From positions 1 through 38,981 of the forward strand of contig JAQXGH010000005.1 in NCBI GenBank assembly GCA_029006195.1: 38,981 bases of DNA, read 5' to 3'. The notes beneath the pieces are model-generated. The model made no database searches. It was not told the origin of the DNA and saw nothing but the letters and a program-made list of their open reading frames with translations. Below are positions 25,674 to 33,960 of the stretch, piece by piece (the stretch's first letter is position 1; the number at the start of each line of letters is the position of its first letter). Source of the stretch: Bacillota bacterium. Its GTDB lineage: Bacteria; Bacillota; Clostridia; Peptostreptococcales; Anaerovoracaceae. The position numbers and the translations under genes are program-made.

Positions 25674-26375
25674 TTATAAATTTCTAAGCGACTGTTCGAG
25701 AGCAGTCTTCATTGTAGTCTGATCATCCTTCATCTTAACTACTCTAGCTGGACAACCAGCAACTACAGCACCTTCTGGAACATCTTCAGTTACGATAGCA
25801 CCAGCAGCTACTACAGCATTCTTACCAACGTGAACACCTTCGATAACTACAGCATTAGCGCCAACTAAAACACCATCTTCGATGATAACAGGAACAGCTG
25901 AAGCTGGTTCGATAACGCCGGCAATAACACTGCCTGCTCCGATATGACAGTTCTTACCGATAGTTGCTCTGCCACCAAGAACAGCACCCATATCGATCAT
26001 AGTACCTTCGCCAACAACAGCGCCGATATTAATGATAGCGCCCATCATAATAACAGTGTTTTTACCGATTTCAACTTTTTCTCTGATAATTGCGCCAGGT
26101 TCGATTCTAGCTTCTATATCCTTAACTTCCAGAAGCGGTACACCTGAATTTGAGCAATGGTCTTCCACGATAATATCTTCGATATTATCTGCGTTTGCTT
26201 CTACGATGCTTTTCAGCTTCTTCCAGTCACCAAATACTACCTTATCTCCAACTCCAAATACTCTAGCCTCTTCACCATAGTCAACAGGAGCTTTTTCCTT
26301 TACATACATCTTTACCGGTGTCTTCTTTTCAGAAAAAGAGATATAATCGATAATTTCCTGTGCAGTCATATTCAT
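25674..26375 (-). CDS. dapH: Tetrahydrodipicolinate N-acetyltransferase
   Basis: Acetylates tetrahydrodipicolinate, opening the acetylated DAP branch. A 233-residue left-handed beta-helix protein: the N-terminal domain has [20 protein letters not shown], then [20 protein letters not shown] and hexapeptide repeats from about residue 90 ([40 protein letters not shown]). The length and N-domain fit DapH (YkuQ in Bacillus), not the longer succinyl enzyme DapD. It is the first gene of the operon. Confidence 0.93.
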   Translation of the reverse strand: MNMTAQEIIDYISFSEKKTPVKMYVKEKAPVDYGEEARVFGVGDKVVFGDWKKLKSIVEANADNIEDIIVEDHCSNSGVPLLEVKDIEARIEPGAIIREKVEIGKNTVIMMGAIINIGAVVGEGTMIDMGAVLGGRATIGKNCHIGAGSVIAGVIEPASAVPVIIEDGVLVGANAVVIEGVHVGKNAVVAAGAIVTEDVPEGAVVAGCPARVVKMKDDQTTMKTALEQSLRNL

Positions 26376-26417
26376 TTGTGTTTCCCCCTTTTTTCCCTTA
26401 TAAATTTACGACTCTTA

Positions 26418-26446
26418 ATTTTACTACATATTTGCTATTTTGACAA
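26418..26446 (-). promoter_or_regulatory. Promoter of the dapH-lysA-patA-dapL operon
   Basis: -35 TTGTCA (26441-26446), 17-bp spacer, -10 TAAAAT (26418-26423). The -35 lies inside the last codons of the trmH-type gene. The short leader leaves no room for a lysine riboswitch. Confidence 0.7.
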
Positions 26447-27259
26447 TTCCCACATGGCTAGACCTGCTGCCACAGCCACGTTCAGAGAATCCACTCCATT
26501 CTTCATAGGTATCTTGGCAACTCGGTCGCAGGCTTCTATTGTCGATGTGCAAAGCCCATAACCTTCGTTCCCCATAACAATAGCAAGTTTATCCTTAGTT
26601 TTAAGCTCCGGATCATCGATCCTGATATTATCTTCCCTCAGTGCCATGGCTACAGTAGTGAATCCTTCATTTTGGAGCATTCTAATTCCATTTTCTTTCC
26701 ACTCAGCTTCCGAGTCACACACATAAGCCCACGGAACCAAAAACATATTACCAATGCCAACCCTAAGCGCACGTCTATAAAGCGGATCAACGCATGCTGG
26801 TGACAGCAGAACTGCATCCATCCCAAGTGCTGCAGCACTGCGGAAAATAGTGCCTATATTAGTAGGATTCTCAACATCTTCAAGCACTACTATCCTGCGG
26901 GCATTCTTTATTATTTCTCTATAATCATCATTTTTCTGCCTCTTCATAGCACAGGATATCCCGCCCGTAAGCACATATCCGAAATGCTTCTTAGCCTGCT
27001 CAGCATCCACCACGTATATAGGTGCATCTCCTACAAGATCAAGCACTTCATCATCAAGCATCTTCTCTGTGCAGACTAAACTATAGGGTTTATAGCCTTT
27101 GCTTAAGGCCGCTAGTATTACGTTTTTACTCTCCGCAATAAATAGACCGGGCTCCGGCTCAAAGTACCTTAGAAGATGAACCTCCTTGATGCCTACATAG
27201 GGTTCAAGCGCTTTGTCATTTATATCTTCGATTCTTATAATATTTCTCATCTTTGTCAT
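26435..27259 (-). CDS. TrmH/SpoU-family RNA 2'-O-methyltransferase
   Basis: Methylates a ribose in tRNA or rRNA using S-adenosylmethionine. 274 residues with an N-terminal substrate-binding part (LRYFEPEPGLFIAESKNVI) and a C-terminal knotted SPOUT domain: motif 1 NPTNIGTIFRSAAALGMDAV, motif 2 IVMGNEGYGL and motif 3 IPMKNGVDSLNVAVAAGLA. The target nucleotide is not evident. No strong ribosome site is seen at this ATG; a second ATG lies three codons later. It follows the terminator of the aminotransferase gene and may rely on read-through. Its 3' end carries the dapH promoter. Confidence 0.9.
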   Translation of the reverse strand: MTKMRNIIRIEDINDKALEPYVGIKEVHLLRYFEPEPGLFIAESKNVILAALSKGYKPYSLVCTEKMLDDEVLDLVGDAPIYVVDAEQAKKHFGYVLTGGISCAMKRQKNDDYREIIKNARRIVVLEDVENPTNIGTIFRSAAALGMDAVLLSPACVDPLYRRALRVGIGNMFLVPWAYVCDSEAEWKENGIRMLQNEGFTTVAMALREDNIRIDDPELKTKDKLAIVMGNEGYGLCTSTIEACDRVAKIPMKNGVDSLNVAVAAGLAMWELSK

Positions 27260-27270
27260 AAAAATTGGAT

Positions 27271-27299
27271 AAAAAAAGCCTCACATAATCGCGAGACTC
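27271..27299 (-). terminator. Terminator of the 2-oxoacid oxidoreductase operon
   Basis: An 8-bp stem with G-U pairs (27278-27285 with 27292-27299), followed by seven Ts on the minus strand, 17 bases after the aminotransferase stop. Confidence 0.75.
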
Positions 27300-27316
27300 T
27301 TATTATTAACTAAATT

Positions 27317-28480
27317 TTACTTAGAGAGAACCTTCTCGATTCTATCAAAAGCTTCACCCAGCTTATCAACGCCAACTGTACATGCGATACGAACATAACC
27401 TTCACCGCAAGCACCGAATGCATTACCTGGCAGAGTGTTAACGTGAGCTTCTCTCAAGAAAAGATCAGCAGCTTCAACGCTTGTTAAACCAGTTTCCTTG
27501 ATATTGATAAAGAGATAGAAGCTTCCCTTAGGTGGGTTAATTACGCTGATTTTAGGAATCTTGGTGATTCTCTCTGCAGCATAGAACATTCTCTTTCTGT
27601 ACTCTTCAACCATTTCAGCCTGGAATTCATGTCTGTGACGGAGAGCATATATAGCAGCTCTCTGTGAAACTGAAGGCGCAGTGAAAACGATATTTTCATT
27701 GATCTGCTGGCAAACCTTGCATATAAATTCAGGAGCTACGATATTACCTATTCTCCATCCTGTCATTGTGAAGTTCTTTGAGAATGAATTCAGGATAATA
27801 GTTCTTTCTCTCATTCCAGGAAGTGATGCGATAGGAACGAATGGGTTCTGATAGCTGAATGCTGTATAGATATCATCTGCAATTACGATAAGATCATACT
27901 TCTTAGCGATTTCAGCGATTTTTTCCATTGATTCCATATTTAGGCAGCTACCTGTTGGGTTGCTTGGTGTATTGATAAGAAGCGCCTTAGTACGTTCTGT
28001 AATAAGGCTTTCCAGTCTTTCTGTATTGATCTGGAAGTCTTCTTCTTCGTATGTAGGCATTTCAACAGGAATACCTCTAGCCAGTTCTACCTGCTGAGGA
28101 TAAGGTGTAAAGTAAGGTGCCTGCACCAGAACTTCATCGCCGTCGTCCAGGATAGCTTCGAGAACCAGATACATTCCGTGACAAGCTGAAGTTGTGATAT
28201 AAACTTCTTCATCAGGAATATCCATATCGTATTCTTCCTTATAGTATTTGATGATTTCCTGACGAAGTTCAGGATCACCCTGGAAGTCTGTATATTTAGT
28301 GTGTCCAGCTTTAGCATCAGCGAAAGCCTTGTCTATAATAATATCATCAGTGATAAGATCAGGGTCGCCTAAGCTGAGGTCGATGACGTCGTCAAATGCC
28401 TTAGCTAAAACGTCTGACTGACCCATTGCTGTTGACTGATCTTTCCAATATCTCTTGGCAATAAACCTATGTTTCATCAT
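27317..28480 (-). CDS. Class I/II aminotransferase of the oxidoreductase operon
   Basis: A PLP enzyme expected to convert an amino acid into the 2-oxoacid consumed by the oxidoreductase encoded upstream. Seen: LSLGDPDLITDD, YTDFQGDPELRQEI, TTSACHGMYLVLEAI, NTPSNPTGSCLN, IADDIYTAFSY and LNSFSKNFTMTGWRIGN, with the PLP Lys in SFSK. 387 residues. GGAGG lies 3 bases before the first ATG and 6 before the second (28477), which may be the real start. It is last in the operon, 12 bases after the CoA-transferase. Substrate unknown; branched or aromatic amino acids are plausible. Confidence 0.87.
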   Translation of the reverse strand: MMKHRFIAKRYWKDQSTAMGQSDVLAKAFDDVIDLSLGDPDLITDDIIIDKAFADAKAGHTKYTDFQGDPELRQEIIKYYKEEYDMDIPDEEVYITTSACHGMYLVLEAILDDGDEVLVQAPYFTPYPQQVELARGIPVEMPTYEEEDFQINTERLESLITERTKALLINTPSNPTGSCLNMESMEKIAEIAKKYDLIVIADDIYTAFSYQNPFVPIASLPGMRERTIILNSFSKNFTMTGWRIGNIVAPEFICKVCQQINENIVFTAPSVSQRAAIYALRHRHEFQAEMVEEYRKRMFYAAERITKIPKISVINPPKGSFYLFINIKETGLTSVEAADLFLREAHVNTLPGNAFGACGEGYVRIACTVGVDKLGEAFDRIEKVLSK

Positions 28481-28492
28481 AACCCTCCGAAA

Positions 28493-29719
28493 CTACTTAA
28501 TTGCTCCAGCAGCTCTCATTTCTTCAATCTGCTCCTTAGTGTATCCAAGCGAAGTCAGAATTTCGTCTGTATCTTCGCCAAGTACTCCAGTTGGCTTATA
28601 TTCACGACGTCCATAGTCGCTGAATTCGATTGGAGGATTTGGCAGCATAACTGTAGTATGATCTTCATCAGGGAATTCAACAGGAACTATGTATTCGTTC
28701 TCGATTGCCTGTGGATCCTGGCTTACTTCCCACTGTTCCTTCAGAATTTCACATGCACAGTTGTTTTCGCTGAGATAATCTCTCCATTCCTGTGCTGTCT
28801 TCGTGAGGAATATTCCATTACAGATAGTGATTACGTTCTCGATCTTGCCGTTTTCCTGCATGATCTTAATGCTAGCGTAATCAGGATCAGCCGCAAATTC
28901 AGGGATTCCGAATAGTCCATACCACTTCTCTCTATCCATTTCATATTCGTTGCAGTATACGCCGATCCATCTGCCGTCCTTACACTTATAAGTCTGATTG
29001 AATGGGTCTGTTGGACGAAGCGGATGTGGATTCATATGCTTGTGATCAAACTGTGTCTGTACCAGGCCGATAGCGTTACACCAGATACCGCTGGCAAAGA
29101 GTGATGTATCAACCTTTGTTCCAATTCCTGTTACCTTCTTAGCGTAAAGCGCCATAACTATACCAGCCAGGAATGCTGAACTTGTTACCATATCACCAAA
29201 CGCATATGTAGGAAGGAATGGGAATGCACCTTCTGTCTGCCAGTCACCCAGAGCACCGGCACGGAGCCAGAATGCTGAAATATCAAATCCAGGGTCATTA
29301 GCTGAAGGGCCCTTATCTCCATAACCCTTGAAGTGTCCAAAGATAAGACCAGGGTTAACCTTCTTAAGTGATTCATAGTCCAGTCCATTACGAACCAGTG
29401 ACTTCTCACGTACATTTGTGATAAAGACATCAGCTTCCTTGATAAGATCAAGAAGAACCTTCATGCCCTCTTCCGTCTTATAGTTGAGTGATACAAACTT
29501 CTTGTTACTGTTATGTACAGTAAACAGAACGTTGCAGTCATCATCATATGGTGTGAACTCATGAGTTCCTGCTGAACGCATAACGTCACCGCCCAGAGTT
29601 TCTACTTTAATAACTTCTGCGCCGTATGCACAAAGAACTCTAGCTGTTGTAGGAGCAGCAACTACTGTAGCCATTTCTACAACTTTAACACCTTCTAAAG
29701 GTAATCTCTTATTTTCCAT
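28493..29719 (-). CDS. Class III (CaiB/BaiF) CoA-transferase, FldA/HadA-like
   Basis: Moves CoA between carboxylic acids through an aspartyl-anhydride. 408 residues. Seen: LEGVKVVEMATVVAAPTTAR, GAEVIKVETLGGDVMR, SNKKFVSLNYKTEEG, GLDYESLKKVNPGLIFGHFK and DPGFDISAFWLRAGALGDW, with the expected catalytic Asp in PGFD. The closest families I recall are phenyllactate (FldA) and 2-hydroxyisocaproate (HadA) CoA-transferases of amino-acid-fermenting clostridia; not searched. TTGGAG precedes the ATG. Its place between oxidoreductase and aminotransferase genes suggests it passes CoA from the oxidation product to another acid. Confidence 0.88.
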   Translation of the reverse strand: MENKRLPLEGVKVVEMATVVAAPTTARVLCAYGAEVIKVETLGGDVMRSAGTHEFTPYDDDCNVLFTVHNSNKKFVSLNYKTEEGMKVLLDLIKEADVFITNVREKSLVRNGLDYESLKKVNPGLIFGHFKGYGDKGPSANDPGFDISAFWLRAGALGDWQTEGAFPFLPTYAFGDMVTSSAFLAGIVMALYAKKVTGIGTKVDTSLFASGIWCNAIGLVQTQFDHKHMNPHPLRPTDPFNQTYKCKDGRWIGVYCNEYEMDREKWYGLFGIPEFAADPDYASIKIMQENGKIENVITICNGIFLTKTAQEWRDYLSENNCACEILKEQWEVSQDPQAIENEYIVPVEFPDEDHTTVMLPNPPIEFSDYGRREYKPTGVLGEDTDEILTSLGYTKEQIEEMRAAGAIK

Positions 29720-29747
29720 TTTATCTCCAATCGTAATAAAGCTTTAT

Positions 29748-30290
29748 CTACAGCTGCGCGAGAGCACATTCAGCTCCCATATCGAAGCACTGATCGTTCT
29801 TAGGATTGTTCTTACCCTTCTTAGCGAAGTAGTTCTTAACGCCGGCTCTAGTGTGATCCAGGTCAAACAGATCTGAAGCAGCAGCCATAGCTCCCAGCAT
29901 AACGATATTAGTACCTCTGCCGTTCTTACACTCATTAGCGATTTCTGTTGCAGGAACCTTGATAACTTTGATGTCATCACGGTATGTACGGTCTTCACTT
30001 ACAACTGAACTGTTGATGAGAAGAACGCCACCTGGCTTAAGTCTTTCTTCGAATCTATCGATTGCACATTCACTAAGTGTATATAATACTTCTGGTTCCA
30101 TGCAGTATGGGCTCTGAAGATCTTCTTCGCCCATCTTGAGTTCGCAGTTAGCAGCTCCGCCACGCATTTCAAATCCATATGATGGATACCATGAAACGTT
30201 GAGGTCATCTTCCATTGCTATATCTGCAATAATATTTCCTGCAACCAGTACGCCCTGGCCGCCGATACCTGAGAAGATTATTTCTTTCAT
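29748..30290 (-). CDS. 2-oxoacid:ferredoxin oxidoreductase, gamma subunit
   Basis: 180 residues of the pyruvate/ketoisovalerate ferredoxin oxidoreductase gamma domain: EIIFSGIGGQGVLVAGNIIA at the N-terminus, SYGFEMRGGAANCELKMG, and PATEIANECKNGRGTNIVML. It contacts the CoA-binding part of the complex. Its ATG shares one base with the beta stop (TAATG), and GGAGG lies within the end of the beta gene. Fourth in the operon after delta, alpha and beta; the CoA-transferase follows after 28 bases. Confidence 0.92.
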   Translation of the reverse strand: MKEIIFSGIGGQGVLVAGNIIADIAMEDDLNVSWYPSYGFEMRGGAANCELKMGEEDLQSPYCMEPEVLYTLSECAIDRFEERLKPGGVLLINSSVVSEDRTYRDDIKVIKVPATEIANECKNGRGTNIVMLGAMAAASDLFDLDHTRAGVKNYFAKKGKNNPKNDQCFDMGAECALAQL

Positions 30291-31030
30291 TATTCATTAC
30301 CTCCCTTGTCTACGAATTCTCCTAATGGGAGATACTTGCTCTGAGTATCCTTGATAAACTGACAAGCGTCAACTTCTGACATCTTCCAGTTTGTAGGACA
30401 AGGACTGAGAATCTCAACCAGGCAGAAACCTTCGCCGTTAAGATTCTTTGTGAGAGCCTTCTTGATAGCCTTCTTAGCTTTTTCGATATTAGCAGGACTG
30501 TTAACAGCACATCTAGCGAGGTATGCCATGTTTGTCTGACCTAATATCTTAGCGATATCCATCATCTGTCCGTTCTTTGTTTCATCACGACCAAATGGTG
30601 AAGTAGCTGTCTTCATGCCTGGCAGTGATGTTGGTGACATCTGACCACCAGTCATACCGAATACGCTATTGTTGATAACGATAGCTAAGATGTTGTCGTT
30701 TCTGATAGCGCTGTATACAGTTGATTCGATACCGATACTGTATGCTGATCCATCTCCTGGACGAGCGATAACCAGTGCATCAGGACGAGCGTTTTTAATT
30801 CCGGCAGCAGTTGGAATAGTTCTTCCGTGTGCTCCCATTACTGTATTGTACTTCATAGCAAACTGGCCGAACTGACCGCATGCTACGTCATCTACTGTGA
30901 TGATTTTATCACTGAGGCCAAGTTCTTCTACAGCTTCAGTAATTACATGGCAAACAATACCATGACCGCAACCAGGACACCATGATGCCTGCTTGCTCAT
31001 ATCTATATCTTTAGGAATCTTAAAGTTCAC
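30290..31030 (-). CDS. 2-oxoacid:ferredoxin oxidoreductase, beta subunit (TPP-binding)
   Basis: 246 residues carrying the thiamine diphosphate site. ASWCPGCGHGIVCHVITEAV supplies cluster cysteines, and ARPGDGSAYSIGIESTVYSA with IVINNSVFGMTGGQMSPTS form the TPP/Mg motif (GDG...NN). The start is GTG at 31030, with AGGAGG 6 bases before. It works with the alpha subunit to decarboxylate a 2-oxoacid and form acyl-CoA with reduction of ferredoxin. The substrate (ketoisovalerate, oxoglutarate, arylpyruvate) cannot be fixed from these motifs. Confidence 0.93.
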   Translation of the reverse strand: MNFKIPKDIDMSKQASWCPGCGHGIVCHVITEAVEELGLSDKIITVDDVACGQFGQFAMKYNTVMGAHGRTIPTAAGIKNARPDALVIARPGDGSAYSIGIESTVYSAIRNDNILAIVINNSVFGMTGGQMSPTSLPGMKTATSPFGRDETKNGQMMDIAKILGQTNMAYLARCAVNSPANIEKAKKAIKKALTKNLNGEGFCLVEILSPCPTNWKMSEVDACQFIKDTQSKYLPLGEFVDKGGNE

Positions 31031-31041
31031 GTGGCACCTCC

Positions 31042-32118
31042 TTAGTATCTTGCTAGCATTTCTTTAACTTTCTCAACGATAGTAATTTCATTTGAATTAT
31101 CCCAGTAGTCTCCGTAGAATTCTACAGGATGCTTGTTACCGTCAGCGAGAATAACGTCATCCTTCATCTGTCCCAGGATATTTCTTTCAACATCCAGGAA
31201 TGCCTTAACCTGATCACCTAATTCTTCGAAAGCTTTCTTAGGGAAAGGCCATAAAGTGATAGGTCTGATGAGACCAAGCTTGATACCTTCTGCTCTAGCT
31301 CTGGCAACAGCGCCCTTAGCTACTCTAGCAGATGTTCCGTATGCTACGATTATGATTTCAGCGTCTTCAGTCTGAACTGATTCCCAGCGCTGTTCTGTTT
31401 CTTCCATTTCACCGTACTTCTTGAGTACATATTCCGGATACATGTGTCCGCCAACTGATGGGTCCTTCCAGTCCCAATCCCAGTAACGGTTCCAGATAGC
31501 TCTCTGTTCTTCGCCTTCAAGTCTAGGCTTAATAGCCCAGTCATATTTATTGATATCGTGTTCGATCATTTCAGGAAGCTCTACAGGTTCCATCATCTGT
31601 CCGATAGTAGCATCTGTAGCGATGATAACCGGATGACGATACTTCTCTGCCAGATCGAATGCGCCGTATGCAATATCTACACTTTCCTGTACGCTGCATG
31701 GTGCCAGTACAATAGTTCTGTAGTCACCGTGGCCACCGCCTCTTGTCAGCTGCCAGTAGTCTCCCTGACCCATGAAGATGTCACCAAGGCCACAACCAAT
31801 ACGCATTACATCAACAATTACAGCAGGTACATCACTAGCGCAAAGGTATGAGATACCTTCCTGCTTAAGTGAAAATCCCGGACCTGAAGTTGTAGTAAGT
31901 GCACGAGCGCCAGCAGCTGCTGCACCAAATAACATATTAACACCGGCAAGTTCAGATTCAGTCTGAACACACTTACCGCCTACTTCATCCATACGCCAGC
32001 ACAGGTACTCCAGAATTTCTGTCTGTGGTGTGATAGGATAACCACTGAAAAATCTGCATCCAGCACGCAGGCAGGCTTCTGCGAGGGCTTCATTACCCTT
32101 CATTAATTTCTTAGCCAT
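31042..32118 (-). CDS. vorB: 2-oxoacid:ferredoxin oxidoreductase, alpha subunit (VorB/KorA-like)
   Basis: 358 residues with the pyrimidine-binding and transketolase C-like domains. Seen: KGNEALAEACLRAGCRFFSG, YPITPQTEILEYL, TESELAGVNMLFGAAAAGAR, TTSGPGFSLKQEGISYL and later IIVAYGTSARVAKGAV and LIRPITLWPFPKKAFEEL. This is the 2-oxoisovalerate/2-oxoglutarate type with four separate subunits, not the single-chain pyruvate enzyme. AGGAGG precedes the ATG. The Vor name is by similarity and does not prove branched-chain substrates. Confidence 0.92.
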   Translation of the reverse strand: MAKKLMKGNEALAEACLRAGCRFFSGYPITPQTEILEYLCWRMDEVGGKCVQTESELAGVNMLFGAAAAGARALTTTSGPGFSLKQEGISYLCASDVPAVIVDVMRIGCGLGDIFMGQGDYWQLTRGGGHGDYRTIVLAPCSVQESVDIAYGAFDLAEKYRHPVIIATDATIGQMMEPVELPEMIEHDINKYDWAIKPRLEGEEQRAIWNRYWDWDWKDPSVGGHMYPEYVLKKYGEMEETEQRWESVQTEDAEIIIVAYGTSARVAKGAVARARAEGIKLGLIRPITLWPFPKKAFEELGDQVKAFLDVERNILGQMKDDVILADGNKHPVEFYGDYWDNSNEITIVEKVKEMLARY

Positions 32119-32134
32119 TCTTTGAGCCTCCTTC

Positions 32135-32338
32135 TTAATCTTCTATCTCGATGCAGTAGTCAGGGCACATCTTAAAGCAGGCGCCGCAACCAATACATTC
32201 CTTTGTTTCATCTAATTCAATCATTCCAAATCCCTTAGGACCCAGCTTGTCTGATGGTATCAGCACATTCTTAGGGCAAACGCTTGCACAAAGGAAGCAA
32301 CCCTTACATCTGCTGATATTCAAATTCACTTTAGCCAT
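32135..32338 (-). CDS. 2-oxoacid:ferredoxin oxidoreductase, delta subunit (2x[4Fe-4S])
   Basis: A 67-residue ferredoxin-like subunit with two cluster motifs, CKGCFLCASVCP and CIGCGACFKMCP, which relays electrons from the TPP site. The start is ATG 32338, set by GGAGG 7 bases upstream; the frame is open for another 20 codons, but that stretch holds the palindromic operator and has no ribosome site. First gene of the operon; alpha follows after 16 bases. Confidence 0.92.
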   Translation of the reverse strand: MAKVNLNISRCKGCFLCASVCPKNVLIPSDKLGPKGFGMIELDETKECIGCGACFKMCPDYCIEIED

Positions 32339-32382
32339 TTCTACCTCCAAATTATATTCTTGATATCCCAAACTATTCAGTT

Positions 32383-32398
32383 TTGAATAATTATTCAA
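32383..32398 (-). promoter_or_regulatory. ARG-box-like palindrome in the leader of the oxidoreductase operon
   Basis: A perfect 16-bp palindrome TTGAATAATTATTCAA. Its core TGAATAATTATTCA fits the ArgR/AhrC operator consensus (TGAAT, AT-rich centre, ATTCA). It lies about 10-25 bases downstream of the predicted start of transcription, a repressing position. A further TGAAT half-site follows 4 bases later (32374-32378). No argR gene is in the window. Confidence 0.5.
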
Positions 32399-32413
32399 TT
32401 AAATACTCTGTAT

Positions 32414-32442
32414 AATATACTCTTCAAACTCGCTATTTTCAA
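32414..32442 (-). promoter_or_regulatory. Promoter of the 2-oxoacid oxidoreductase operon
   Basis: -35 TTGAAA (32437-32442), 17-bp spacer, -10 TATATT (32414-32419), about 75 bases before the delta-subunit ATG. Confidence 0.6.
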
Positions 32443-32480
32443 GGGTTTTGTGGATGTTTATACATTCTTTTGGTATTTCA

Positions 32481-32515
32481 ATGCATAAATATACATCATT
32501 GTATAAATATACAAA
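32481..32515. repeat. Tandem ATAAATATACA repeats upstream of the oxidoreductase promoter
   Basis: ATAAATATACA occurs at 32485-32495 and again at 32503-32513, an 18-base period. The second copy sits in the dyad TGTATA-AA-TATACA; the first in the near-dyad TGCATA-AA-TATACA. They lie 40-75 bases upstream of the -35 and could bind an activator. Confidence 0.4.
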
Positions 32516-32527
32516 CATGCATATTAA

Positions 32528-32557
32528 AAAAAGAAAACAGACCCGGTATTCCGAGCC
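32528..32557 (-). terminator. Terminator of the GNAT/S51 operon
   Basis: A 7-bp stem with two G-U pairs (arms near 32540-32546 and 32551-32557), followed on the minus strand by TGTTTTCTTTTTTT. Confidence 0.65.
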
Positions 32558-32624
32558 TTTGAATATTCTTCTCTTTATCTATTTCTAAAATGAAATCAAG
32601 TTGTTTTCTTAACCTTTCATCCAT

Positions 32625-33182
32625 CTATAAACTCCAGTTTCCGAAATCTACATTCTTAGGATTATCGCTGTATTCACCGATTATCTTCTCCATCCAAACC
32701 ATATCGTACCAGGTATTGAATTTAAATCCGCTATTATGGAAGCGACCCGCAAGCACGAACCCCATCTTCTGATGGAACTTGTAGCTGTCGTGTGAAGAAT
32801 GTTCATCACCTTCTATCGGGAGTCCTATACACGCATTCATGTTTATAACACCCATTCTATTCAAAGACTTCTCAAGTGCATTATAAAGTGCTCTACCGAC
32901 ACCGCCTCTTCTGTCATCTTCTCTGATATAGATAGTTGTTTCAACAGACCAGTTGTAAGCCTTTCTTTCTTTGAAAGTGTTAGCGTATGCATAACCCAGA
33001 ATTTTACCGTCTTTTACTGCCTTAATATACGGATATTCAGATGAAATCCTTTTAACTCTTCCTTCAAATTCCTCAAGTGTTGGTACATCATATTCGAATG
33101 TAACAGCTGTATTCTTAACATAAGGAGCATATATTTCAAGTAGCTCCGCAGCGTCCTCTATTTTAACTTTCTCTATCTTCAT
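32625..33182 (-). CDS. GNAT acetyltransferase, phosphinothricin-acetyltransferase-like
   Basis: 185 residues. The order of motifs matches the PAT/MnaT group that acetylates the amino group of small amino-acid compounds: IYAPYVKNTAVTFEYDVPTL near the N-terminus, GYAYANTFKERKAYNWSVE, IREDDRRGGVGRALYNALE (acetyl-CoA loop) and HQKMGFVLAGRFHNSGFKF. Possible substrates are phosphinothricin-like toxins, methionine sulfoximine or related metabolites. GGGAG precedes the ATG. Last gene of a three-gene unit with an S51 peptidase and a second GNAT. Confidence 0.85.
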   Translation of the reverse strand: MKIEKVKIEDAAELLEIYAPYVKNTAVTFEYDVPTLEEFEGRVKRISSEYPYIKAVKDGKILGYAYANTFKERKAYNWSVETTIYIREDDRRGGVGRALYNALEKSLNRMGVINMNACIGLPIEGDEHSSHDSYKFHQKMGFVLAGRFHNSGFKFNTWYDMVWMEKIIGEYSDNPKNVDFGNWSL

Positions 33183-33202
33183 CCAATCACTCCCATTATA
33201 TT

Positions 33203-33949
33203 TTAATATAATCTCAAATCTTCCCCATCTCTACAGATAAGTTCCATCTTGCCATTTTCTACGCTATATGCCCTACCGAAAACCCACGCTTCATTATCTA
33301 ACTGAATAACGTAGCTACCGTCTGGCAGCGCCAGAAAACTATTGCCCATACTATCCGGCAGAGTTATATCTCTATAAAGATGCAACCCATCAACATAATT
33401 ATCCCACACCTGCTGATAATGCGGCAGGATATTAATATCTGTAATACCAAGGCCCTGGGCAAATCTCTCATAATCAGGATCAATAGCTTCACCCTCTTCT
33501 TCAGGCTGAGCGTATACAACATCAGCACAGTCCATAGAACCAGCACTGATACCTATAACAATTCCGTCAAACTCCTGAATGCTCTCTCTGAGATGCAGTG
33601 CTCTGAAAAATTCAAGCTGAGTTGGAACATGTCCGCCGCCAAGTATTATAACATCATATGAATTCAAACTCTCACTTGAATAATAATTTTCATCCTCAAG
33701 CACATCTATATCCCAAAGGTCGATTGCTTCAAGACTCAGTCCAGAAGTTTCAATCGTACTTCCGAAGAATTCATACATTTCCTCATTAGCTGCACGGTTT
33801 TCTGGAAAAGCTGTAATCACCAGCACTCTGGCATTTTCAGGCCAGACCTGTCTAAGTTCATCCGCAAAACCATTTCTATTATCAAAACCCTCGCATTCAA
33901 ACTCTCCGTTAAGATCTCCTGTAGGGCTGCTAGTTAAAAATAAAATCAT
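33203..33949 (-). CDS. Peptidase S51-like (dipeptidase E family) protein
   Basis: 248 residues with the class I glutamine-amidotransferase-like fold of S51 serine peptidases. The nucleophile motif is VIGISAGSMD (Ser about 135), preceded by ILGGGHVPTQLEFF and followed by GITDINILPHYQ, which holds the candidate catalytic His. Dipeptidase E cleaves Asp-X dipeptides; other members have different or unknown substrates. No signal peptide, so it is cytoplasmic. GGAGG lies before the ATG. It sits 11 bases after one GNAT gene and 20 before another. Confidence 0.83.
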   Translation of the reverse strand: MILFLTSSPTGDLNGEFECEGFDNRNGFADELRQVWPENARVLVITAFPENRAANEEMYEFFGSTIETSGLSLEAIDLWDIDVLEDENYYSSESLNSYDVIILGGGHVPTQLEFFRALHLRESIQEFDGIVIGISAGSMDCADVVYAQPEEEGEAIDPDYERFAQGLGITDINILPHYQQVWDNYVDGLHLYRDITLPDSMGNSFLALPDGSYVIQLDNEAWVFGRAYSVENGKMELICRDGEDLRLY

Positions 33950-33960
33950 AAATCCTCCAA

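Noticed and set aside
26376-26434. Possible lysine riboswitch ahead of dapH
   Set aside because: The leader from the predicted start is only about 35 bases, far too short.
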